Origin: JAVBLP01 sp031553505
GTDB lineage: Bacteria > Elusimicrobiota > Endomicrobiia > Endomicrobiales > Endomicrobiaceae
DNA: 27,829 nt
Direction: 5' to 3'
Assembly: GCA_031553505.1 (NCBI GenBank)
Contig: JAVBLP010000027.1
Coordinates: forward strand, 1 to 27,829
This document shows positions 5,871 to 17,800 of the stretch, piece by piece. The notes beneath the pieces were generated by a model. The model saw only the letters and a program-made list of their open reading frames with translations. It had not been told where the DNA came from and did no database searches. The translations under genes and the position numbers were made by a program. The first letter of the stretch is position 1. Each line of letters starts with the position of its first letter.

Positions 5871-8800
5871 TTACGCTGCGGCAAGAATACTATTTGTATC
5901 TTTGCTTAATGAAGTTCCGGAGTGTATTTCCGCGAAATTGCCGGCATCATACTGAATAGGAACAAATTCAATGCTCCCGGCAGCAACTTTTTGCGCGGTA
6001 ACGGGAAGATTTGAATTTAAACTGTTCAATGCTACGCGGTCTGTATTAAGGCGTTCATAAAGGGAAGTAACAAACGCGATACTTTTTATTGCCGCGGCAT
6101 TATTGCTTGCAGTTGACAAAACGATAACACCCCTTTTTGAAACTTTCTCAAAGTAAACCGGTATGGATTCTTCCCCGACTGCAATATGCGTAATAGGTTT
6201 TCCGGCAGGCACATCTTTTCTTACCATAAAAGAAATTTTCGTGTTTTTTGCCGGATTATCATCAGTTATTTTGTAATTTTTATCCGCAAATGCTATCGCC
6301 CGGCGCTGAAGAATATTTATTGATCCGTCTTTTTTTATTGCAAATTCAATTTCGACCGGATGATCCGCGTCTTTTTCTAAAAAGTTCGCCACATTTATCA
6401 GTTTGCGTGCCGTTTTATCGTTTAAAACCCGTATATCTGCCTCATCATCTCCGACAAGCACTGAAGCTACTCCGCCGCTTTTATCCATGACTATCTTTAC
6501 TGTTCTTTCGTCCGCTTTTCTGTATTTCATTATTCCGTCACCTGTCCTCTTCATAATATTATCGGGTTGCTGGTTTCCTGCCGCTAACTCCTGCCCCAAA
6601 CCAAAAACCACGTTTATTTCAATATTTCCGTCTTTATTAGCCGTGGATATTATGCCTGCCGCCTCCGCGTCTTCAACCATTTCCTGTATAAAAATACCCG
6701 GAGTTACATGCGTTCCGCTTGTTTGCATATATTCTGCGGCTTCTTCAGTAAAAAAAGATTTCCAGATAGTTTTTAAAGCGCTTGCGGAATCTCCTGATTT
6801 TACGCCAAGGAGGCTTTCTGCCCTGCCGGCAAAGGAATAGAATATACCGTCTTCTCCTATGCCTGATGAGCGGAAAGCATACCTAATATAATCCAGCAGC
6901 ACTTCGTCAATTTCATTTTTAATATCCCGGTCATCAACATTATCAATAAGCTGAACAATTTCATTGAGCGTCTTTTTAATTAATAGGCTGTTTTCTTTCG
7001 TTTCTGGCCTTTTTATTGTTTCACGCAATACGCTGATCAGCCCGGCATAATTTGTGCCGGCTAGAAAATTATCAAGCATATCATCAAGAATACTTATTAC
7101 ATAAGGCACTTTGACGTTTTTAAAACCTTTCTTTTTTAATAGTTTATTGATATACCCCAATTCGGAAGCTTTTGAACCGCTTCCGTAAACGTCAACTTTT
7201 GAAAGTTTTTCCAAATCTTTTAATTTCGCAATCCGGCTTTGTTGATTAGTCCAAGCTAATATCGCAAAATCCAGTTCTTTTACAATTTCCTCAACTCCTT
7301 CATAACCGTAATAATACTGCCAGTATTTTGCCGATTCTGAAATTTTCATGGCCGAGTCAGCGTCTTCTTTAGCGTTTATTCCATCCCGGATAAACTTCAA
7401 AGCCTTCTTTTTAAAATCTTTTGCGTCATTAACAAAAAGCGCCATCTTTTCAAACTTTAATTCATTAAATATATTTTTTATAGTCCTAATCCGATTATCC
7501 GGAGCGATTTCATCAATATTATTAAGAATGCGCTCAGCCTTGATAATCAAAGTAAACGCTTTTTTGTTATTATTCATATTCTTTGCGTTAAGCAGCAGCG
7601 CGGCAACCTGTTTTATATTTTTATCAATGTAATCCGTTTTTATTTCCTCTACTTTCGCGCCGGCTTCTTCCGAATTTTCAAATGAAAATAATATTTTTAA
7701 TAATTCCGTATTTTCTGCGTTCCCCGCGCATTTTAAATAAATATATTCTATTATCTGCCCTAAAACATTGCCGGAGCTGTTTTCTATGGCAGATTGTATT
7801 TGCGCTTTATTTTTACTTTCTATTGCGTCATCAATTTTTTTTAACACGGCATTGTCAACCAAATCAAACACATGTATGTTGCCCGCGTCCGCGTCAAACA
7901 ATATGCGGCTCCCTTCAGGCAATTCAATTGCCTTTTCCTCTGTTTTTTGAAGATAAAACCCTTTTACGCTTTCCTTTGCGCCTGCCGGCACCTGATAATG
8001 CAGCACCAGCCCTGATTTTTCCCATTTAAAATACGGGAACAAAATGGCTTTTTTGTTTAAATCCTTGGCAACTATGCACGGATGGCTTAAATTTCCGTTA
8101 CCAGCAACTATTAGGCCGCCTGCTTTTTTTATGTCCCGCGTACTTATGCCTGATGCGCCTTTTACAACATATACCTTGCCTTCATCTAAATTTTCTTTGT
8201 TATACGTAATTTCCAAGGAAGCCACTTTCCCGTCGCCGGAAGAAATATGCATTCCGTTCAACTCTATACCTTTATCAGAAAATCTCATGTCTTTTTCCAT
8301 TTCGGCTATAACGTCCTTGATTTCCCTTACATTTCTTCCGTTTACATTCTTTATATTGCAGCCATTGCTCTTCACTAAAAGCTTTTTCAACTTATTGGAA
8401 TTTACTTTTTCCCGTTCGCCTTTAAAATTCACATGATCCACATACGCGCATTCAATTCTTTTTGTTTCCGGATCCATCAATGCTTTGACTGACAAATAAC
8501 CGCTTCCGTCTTCAAGCCTTAAAACACCATCCAGCATAAGCATACTGCCTATATACCCCTCTTTTCTAAAGACAAAACTGTTGAAATTAACGGCATTAAT
8601 AATTTCTCCTGCCAAAAATGCCTCATCAGCATTTCTGCTGACAGCGTCAATAATTTCGCCCGCAGGATTATAATCGTGATTTATTGTTAAAGAACCATTT
8701 CTAACAACAAGCCTGCCGCTGGCAAAGCGCCGTATTATCTCCCCGGTTGTTTTAATATCGCTTATCCCAAGGCTTTTATAAAGTTCATCCATTCCGGAAA

Positions 8801-11800
8801 TCATTGCTATTTTTTCAAATTTTGCATTATTTTCCTCCAAACCGTACCTGTCAAAAAGAGAATATCTCCTTACGCTGCCTTTCAGCTCTTGAAGTTCCAT
8901 ATCCGTAATAGTTGGAAAAACGTCCCCGTTATAACCCAAGTCCCAATCTTTAGTTCCTGAAAATATTCCATCTATTTTAATAAGCATTTCAGCATATTTC
9001 TCACCTACATTCAGCATATCATCAGAAGACGGCACAAATGAAGCCTGAAACGAATAAACGCCGCTGTCATTAAATTTCACATCAAACCCGGCATAAGCGA
9101 CATCTTCCGCAAAGCCGACTGCGCGCTTTGCATTTCCCGGTTTTGAAGCCGATTCAACATAATTTAAAGTCAACCCTTCGCTTAAATCAGAAAAATTAAT
9201 CAGAACATCCACACTATGGGCGCCTATGCTCATATCCCAAACAAAAATACCGTTTTTCGCAAGAAAAGAAATGGTGCCATGTTGGTTAAATTCGGTAAGT
9301 TTTGACAAAAAATCCGCGGCATTGCGGCTAATAGGTTTATCGGAAAAATCATAAACGGTTACTTTTGACGAGTCGCGTTGAACTGCTATCTGCTCTTTTT
9401 CTTTATCAAATCTGCTGTTAATACTCATAAAATTTTCTTTGGCAGTTTGATGGATAGCATTAATTAGAGTATGAAGTTGCCGAATTTCTGAAATGGGATG
9501 CTTTATCCAATTCTCATCAAGTTCTTTTTGTTTTTCGATCATATCACGGGAACTGTTTTCTGCAAGTTGTACTTTAATTGCGTTTAAGGCTTTTTGCAGC
9601 TCATCCGCGGCATAACTGTTTATCAACTCCAAACCGTTTATCATATTTTCTATATAGCCAATTGTATTAAATACTCCTTTTTCATTACTGCTGCCGAGCG
9701 AAGCAATGGCAAGTTTATTGTTTTTTAAAATATTGATATAGCTGTCAAATTTTTCGCTTATTTTCCCGCCTTCTCCAAATTTATTCCTTTTCTTTATTTT
9801 AAAAGAAAATTCTTCCGATACGGGCAATCTGCCGCTTATTTCTTCAGGAAGAAATTCACTTATTTGCCTTAAAGGGTTTTGATGTTTAAAATCAGAATAA
9901 GTATTGCCTATATCCACACCCATAATTTCATTAAAAAACATCATTATTTCCTCATCCGTATTAAATAAGCCTCCCCACATAGTATAAGGATTTTTTTCTC
10001 TGGCATCCTGCATATCTTTCGGATACACTTTTTTCAAAATTATACCGTCCAAAGAATTTTTGTTATATCCGTCTTCATAAAACACCCTGATAAACCTTTT
10101 GCCTATTTCTTTATCTATCCAAAATACCCTGCGTACAAGCGGAACAAGAACATCTTGAATATACCCTGCATATTCTGTATTATTTAAAGTCATAAAAAAC
10201 GCTTTTTCAAATATGCTTTCATCAGAATCATTGTAACGTACAAATGTCCCTAATTCCGCGAACGACAGTAAAAGTTCAAATCTTGCTCTATTTCTATTCA
10301 TATGACCATATTTATCATAATCCTTAAAAGTATTTACCAAATCAATTAACAAGTGCAATTGTTCTTCCACAACTTTGAGTTTTTCGGAATCGCCTAATCT
10401 CTGTGCATTGGTTAATGCCTCTATTATTGAAGACAAGTCATCTAATTGCTTTCCTTCAAAAGCCCATTCACCGAGAAATTCATTATATTTTTTTCCTTTG
10501 ATATTCTCTAAAGCGCTTATTAAGTTTCCAATATTATCAGAAACGAGTTTTTCTGATTTTTTTCTTACTTCATCACTGTCAAAATCAAAAACGCTCAATA
10601 TATCGCCCTTTTCAGCGCCGGACAAAATCGAATAATTATGCAACCCGTGCATAAGCACGGATAAAATATAACTTAAACTGATTAGCGTTAACGGAGCAAG
10701 CGGCGGCAAGGCAAAAAATGCCGTCATTAATACTGAAAGAACCGGCATTGTCAAAAATATGCCTGTAAGTTTCGCGGCGCCGCCAAATATGCTTTTGAAA
10801 TTTCTTACTTTTACAGATTTGTTATTTTTCAGCGCCTGCTTGTCCGCCAGGGTATGCGCCATAGGAAACAATAACATTCCGGAAACTGCCGTGATCAATA
10901 TCGGAATAAACGATATCTGGGTAAAACTAAAAAGATAGGTGCTCATTAAAGGAATAACCCTGAATACAAATTCTTCAAACAGCGGAGCAATAACCACTGT
11001 ATAAAATTTGTACCGGCTGCTATTTTTGTCTTTGAACAAACTATCAAGAATTGAATTAACGCTTTTTTCCCGCGCTTTATCTAAAGAACCGCTGTCTTTC
11101 CATACTTTGTCATCCTCAACAACAAATATTGTTTCAGGCCTTGCCTGCAAATAATCTATTTTTTTCTTTCCTTTCTGTATCGCAAACTCCATATCCAGAG
11201 CATAACCTTTTTCATTTTCAGCTTGTATTGCAAAAGATACTAACTGCCTTATTATGTTCGCATCCGGCAACACTCTGTTATTTAATTCATTGGCAGGTAT
11301 TTCCTGTTCTACAATGCCGCCCTTTTCGTTGTCTGCCACAAGTTTTTTATCATCGCCGCCTCTTCCGACCCTTCTATATTCTAATATCTTTACATTATCA
11401 TTTTTCGGATTATAAGCAACAATTATATGATCCGCGTCGCTTCCCCTTGTGACGCCCTCTATACCCCAATCCGCTTCAATTATAATATTACCTTCGTTAT
11501 CTCTGGTAAAAAGCACTCCTGATTTCTCGGCATTAATCATTTCCTGGACAAAAACCGCAGGGCGTACTGCTACTTTATTTCTAAACATATAATTTACGCT
11601 TGTATCGCTAAAGAATGAAGTCCATACCGAAATAATTGCTTTGCTCATTTGTTCTTTATCAGGTTTTACATTCCCTTTGCTTTCGGCAATGCCGGCAAAA
11701 GAATATTTTGCGCCGTCTTCACCTACCGCACTTGAACGCACATAATAGTTTTTTGTTTTATCCAGAAAACTTTCTATCCGTTCATCATAAATAAAGCTTT

Positions 11801-14800
11801 CTTCAATCAGTTTTTTGATATCTGAAGATATTTTTTTTGCTTTATTTGAGTTTGCAGCAGTTGTTTTACCCATCAATATTTTTGTTAATTCAGCATACAA
11901 CCTCTGGTATTTTTCTGCATTTCCCCCCAGATATGATTCTAAAATTTCATATGGTATACCAAAACCGACAACCGGCACGCCGATATTTTTATTGCTTTCT
12001 GCCATTCTCGCTAAATTTGCAATTTCCACTGCCTTTGAACCGTATTTTTGCGCATCCCAAGGTTTAAAATCAGATATTTGTTTTAATTGTGCAGGGTATT
12101 CAAATTTTTTATTAATTTCAGCATTAAGAATATTGTTCAGCTTTTCAATTGAATTAACCGTGCCGGGATGATTCCAAAAATTATTCCAAACAGCGGCTTC
12201 ATCAATAAGTTTTAATGCGGTACTTAGCGCCTCTTCATTGTTGCTGTTTGCGCCTGCGTCTTTAACAGCCTTTTCAGCCCTGGAATTGAAAAGGGAAACA
12301 TATTCTTCCAATTCAAATTGCGCAACACTCTTGAGTTCTGAAATTTGCGACAGCAATTCTTTTATGGAGTATTCTTTATTTAAAGTTTCTATCTGCTTTT
12401 CTAAAATCAAAATCAAATTAAATCTTATTTTCGCATCTGTTATATTTTTTATAGACAGCTGCAAATCGTTAAGCTTTTTTTGCAGTAATCCTATTTGATG
12501 TCTGTAAAAATCTTTGCTGACAGTTTCCACGTGTTCCTTCAATATCGTGTTGCGTTGTGTAAGCTTGCTTAATGTTTGTTTATATTTGCCTTTTGAAACC
12601 GTATAGTAGAACATGTATTCGCAAAGTTGCCGCTCAATATCTTTGTTATTTTTAATAATTGTTTCAATTTTATCCGCATCTTTTGACTCAATAGCTGCCA
12701 CAAACAAGTCTAGTATTTTTGTATCAATGTCTTTGAATAACAATATCGATCCGCTTACAGGGTTTATTAAAACATTATCGCCTTGTTCAATATAATTGTA
12801 TTCGGCAGACATTTCATATACAGGGAATCCGTTTGTTTCGATTTGCTTTCCGGTTTTATACTGTACAACTTCCAGTTTTTTGCCTTTATACTTGCCATTC
12901 AACAATATTACCGGCACCGCATCTGATGAAGCTGTTTTTTCGATAAGATCAAGCACCGCGTGGCTCCGTTCAGCTTTACCTGTAGACAATACCGCATTAA
13001 ACCCCCTGGCTTTTGCCGCATCGTCAGGAGACATTTCGCCTGTTATTACTATCTTTCCTTTTTTGTTATTTTCGTTTATATTATAAGATATCTGTCCGCT
13101 GACATACCCGCTATATCCGGCTAAAAGGCCTTTCCCTTGTATTTCATTTACCTGCTTGCTATAGCCTGCGGGTTTTTCTTTGTGCATTTGTATAATTGCT
13201 GTTATTTCATCCTTATTTCTAAGGTTGGGCAAAGTTTGTTTTGGATTTATTTCGCGCTGTTTTTTAAAAATTTCAAGCAATTCACCGCAATTCAATTTTT
13301 TTCTATTTCCCCCATAATCAACAAAATATACTATTGCGCATCTCAGGCCTTTTTCTTTTCCGCTTATTGATGAAGCATTAACTGATAAATATCCGCCGTT
13401 AACTTCCATAATGCCGGAGAGGCCTATCATTCTTCCAAACATTGCATGCGGCTTAAAATTCAAACCACTGTATTCAACAAGATTTAACAACTGAGCGTTT
13501 CTAAAAATATCTTCTTTAGGGCTTTCCGCTTTTGATAAATTCTCAATCATATTATCAATGATTACCATACTGCTGTTTTCAGCCCATTCAAAACCGTCAT
13601 CAGTACGCACAATCTCACCGTTGATAATCATTCTGATTAGATTTTCTGCTGTTATGTTTTTATCATCAATTTCTAATGATTTTTTTACATGAGCAATTTC
13701 AGATTGATACCTGTTTTTGATTTTTTTCATATCAATATCAGGCATCGGGAGAACATCAAGCAACTTTTTAAATCTTTCTGCATACTGCCTTTGTAAATTA
13801 AAGCTTTCATCTGCACTATATTTAAAATTTAATGCCCCGCCATCACCGCCTCTTTCTGTAATCTTTGGCAAATACCCTATTTTGTTCAGCCTTTCCTGTA
13901 ACATTCCGACTCTGCTGCCGCCTTCAGTTAAATCACCATAATACACCTCGATACCATGATTTTTTCCAAGGTTAACATTGATGTCAATTGAGTGCTCAAC
14001 AGAATAATGAAATCTAAAAACATTATCATTAACCATTATACGCCGGGAACTATAACCTTTCTTTAAAGTAAAATTTAAATCAGCAATTTCATATACAAAT
14101 TCTTTTATTTTATCAGGCAATTGAGGGGAAGTGTCTTTTATTTGAAACATAAAATTATCATCTTTATATACGTTTATAGTGCGTGCAACATCCGCCTTAT
14201 GAGTAAATGTAGAACTTGCATGCTGGTGAATGATATTTATAAGCGTATGAAGGCCAACTTCATTTCTGTTCATGTAATAATTAAAGTCTCCTTGATACAT
14301 ATCTATATGCCAGTATTGTTCAGCAACAAAAGAATTAAGTCTTGTAATAAGATCTTTATTATCAGGGTTTTTTAAATATTTTTTTATTACTTCTTCAAAA
14401 ACATAAATCATGTATTTTTCACTGTTATAAAAAAGACCGGGTTTGTCTATAGCTTTATTAAGTTTTGTCATGGTTTCAAACAAATTTTTCAATCCGTTCT
14501 TATTGCCATTCATCTCAAACATTTTTCCGTCATTGAGCCTGTTGTCTTTTATAATAAGCATATTTACAAAAGAAATCAGCATGCCATTCAAGTTTTCAAA
14601 TAAAGCATCAATATCATTTTCCGTCATCGCATATAACGCACGTTCATTGTATTTCTCAATCTCGTAATAGCAATCATAAAATCTCTTTTCTTTTTTTGCA
14701 TCATATTCAGCATTTTCTTCAATCTCAAATCTTATATTATTATTCGCTTCCGGGATTCTTAATAGTTTTTTATATCCGGAAACAACTCTTTCATTTTCAT

Positions 14801-17800
14801 CCGTATTATTTTCCAAAACATTTTCATTTCCGCCTAAAATGCTCCATGCCATACCGGAAGTTTTGTTTAAGAAAATGCGTAAATTATGAACTGAATGAAT
14901 AATAACCGGCAGTATTAATCCCGCCGTTACAGCCGCGTAAAACGGCATAAAAAAAGACGCAAGGATGCTAACGCCCATAAATAAGCCGGTTATAACTATC
15001 TGCGGAGCGTACATATTTTTAATATTTCTTATTCTTACTTCGGGGTCAATGTTTTTTGCTATATTGTCGGCAAGTTTATGCGCAAGCGGAAACAGCGCGA
15101 TACTGAACACTGCCGTAACTGCTATTGGAAGAAGCGAAAAAGAACCTGCAATAAAAACAGAAGATACAAAAAATGGGATTGCTTTAAATATAAATTCTTC
15201 TAAAAACGGAGCAATAACAACTGTGTATAATTTGTATAATGCCTTGTTTTTGCCCTTCAGCAAGCCATCAAGAATTGATAAATTTGATTTCATGCTACTG
15301 TCAATAGCTGCCGTGTCGGAATCATTTATTGCCACGGAAGAATCAATAAATGTTGTAATCGGCCTTCTTTGCAGTATAAATATTTTTCCTTTATTATCTA
15401 TCGCAAATTCTATGTCGACAGGATATCCTACGCCGGCCTCAAGTATTGCCGATACCTTTTTTAACTTTTTAATGTTAGCGTTTTTTAAAACTCTTCCGAT
15501 TTTCTCAAGCCTTGGCAACCTGACAAGCTCCGTCCCTCCGGATTTCGCTTTTACAATCTTCGTCCTGTTTTCAGCGGCCCGAAAATACTTTATTTTGCCG
15601 GTCTTAGAATTTATTTTTATATGGTCCGGGCTTACTCTGCCGGAAACCAAGCCTTCCCCTAAACCCCATACGCCTTCTATTGTCAAGTTTCCGACATCGT
15701 CTTTTGTAAAAATAACGCCTGCCTTGTTGATATCTTCGACCATTTCCTGTATCAATATAGCTGGTTTTACAACGTGTCTTGAAGACGCCATATACCTGAC
15801 GCTTCCGGGATCAAAAAACGACACCCATGAAGATTTTATGCTTTCATATATCTGATCTTCACTAACATATAATTTTGTTTCGCCCATGCCGGCAAATGCG
15901 TACTCCGCGCCGTCTTCACCTACGCCGGAAGATCTTACTGCGTATGATTTTGTGCCGTCAAGCATGCCGGTAATTTTATTTTTCAAATCCTCATCATTGC
16001 TTGCTATTATTAACTCTCTTATTGTCCGGGCTATTTTTAACGCTGAATCAATATCCCCTGTTTGTATATATTTTGAAAATTTATCATAGTATTCGTTGTA
16101 TTTTGTACCTGATAATGAGTTTTCCAGAACATTCGTATCAAGCCCGAAAGCCGCTGGAATTGCAACACCCTTCATTTTATTCTTTTCAAAAACTTTGATT
16201 ATCTTTGCAAGCTCTGTTGTTTTGCCGCCATATCTGAATTTATCCGAAGCGGCTATATCCTGCAGCGATTCTATATTAGCGGCGCGTTTCTGTTTTCTTG
16301 CGTCTTTCGCAATTTTTCTGTCCAACTGCCTTATTAAGATATTAAGATCCCTGCTGCCGTAGAAACTTTTCCAAACTTTTGCTTTTTCAATCAACTGCAC
16401 GGCTAAATCAATATCTTCCCCGCTGAAACTGTCTTTATTCAACAACTTTGTTAACCGGCTTTCAAATATTTCGACCTCCATATTCATTTTCTTTGAAAGC
16501 TTCTTTCTTAATTTGCCTACTTTTACCAACGCATTCATAAATTTATTTTCCGAATCATTATGCGTCAGCTTGCTAATGCCCGCGGTAGCTTTTAATATAA
16601 GCGCGTATTTCACATTTGTATCTTTTATTCCGGAAATATTCGATATGATTTCGTCAATAATTTCAAGGCTGCCGTTTACATATATATCGTTCAGCTCAAT
16701 AAGTTTCTTTTTTATTCTGCCGTCTCCGTTAATTTCAAACATCATATCAAGCATTTTCGCGTATTTCTTCTTTCCTACAATCTGGTAATACACATACTCA
16801 ACCGCTTCAGACGCGTCATACCTGCTGTCTTCAAGGATTTTCACCACTTCTTCCGTGCTATTTTCATCAATACATTTTTGCAACTTTGCAAGAAGCCTTC
16901 TGTCGGTATTTTGAAATAAAAGGATATGTCCGCTTTCGCCGTTAATTAGCACTGTGTCGCCTTCGTTTAAAACGGTTTTATTTTCGCGTACTTTTTGCGT
17001 TAAAAAGCCGCTTTGCATTTCCCCGGGCCCGAATTTTTCATATGAAGACAACTCAATTTTATCGTTAACCCATCTTGTTTTAAATAAAACAGCTGGTATA
17101 TTTTTTTCCCTGGCCGTTATATTGGCGTGGCTTAAAATTCCGCCGTTAGTGGTAAGCATCGCTTTTGATTTTTCAATATTTTCCACATCTTCAGGAGTAG
17201 TATACCGTACCACCCATACGCTGTTATCATTTTTTGCAACATCTTCTTTTTTATAAACCGCTTTACCGGCAGTAAAACCGCCTGCTCCTTTCGAAGCGCC
17301 CATGCCGGCAATCTGCCCCACGCCGTCAAATCTCGGCATATCTGACAGTAAATCTTTCATTATGTCTTTTATTTCATTTTTACTTCTTTCTTCCTGTTTT
17401 TTTACGATAATTCCTTTATCCGTCAAAATTGAAGAAAGCTCTTTATATCTCAACGCCTTACGGTTTCCGTCAAAATCTACAAATTCGCAATTTACGCATC
17501 TTAATCTTTTTGATTTGGAATCAGCCGCTCCGCTTATTGACAGATACCCGTTTTCAAGCCTCATGAGTCCGTGCAGCGCGACCATATTGCCTATATATCC
17601 TTCTGTTTTTAAACTTAATTCGTCATAATCAATAAGGTTGATTAACTGCGCCTGCCTGAAAGTTTCTTTTTTGTCAGACATTATGCTTTGAGCAATGTTT
17701 TCCATAGGCTTAAAATCATAATTTCTTTCAATGTTTCCGGAGGCATTTACTATAATCCGCCCTTCAACAAACATTCTTTTTATTTCGGCTATATTTCTTT

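Noticed and set aside
14965..15855. A 296-codon + strand open frame opposite the giant gene
   Set aside because: It lies entirely antisense to conserved CPBP, swivel and ATP-grasp coding sequence, has low-complexity Ile/Ser/Phe content typical of a mirror frame, and has no ribosome binding site.
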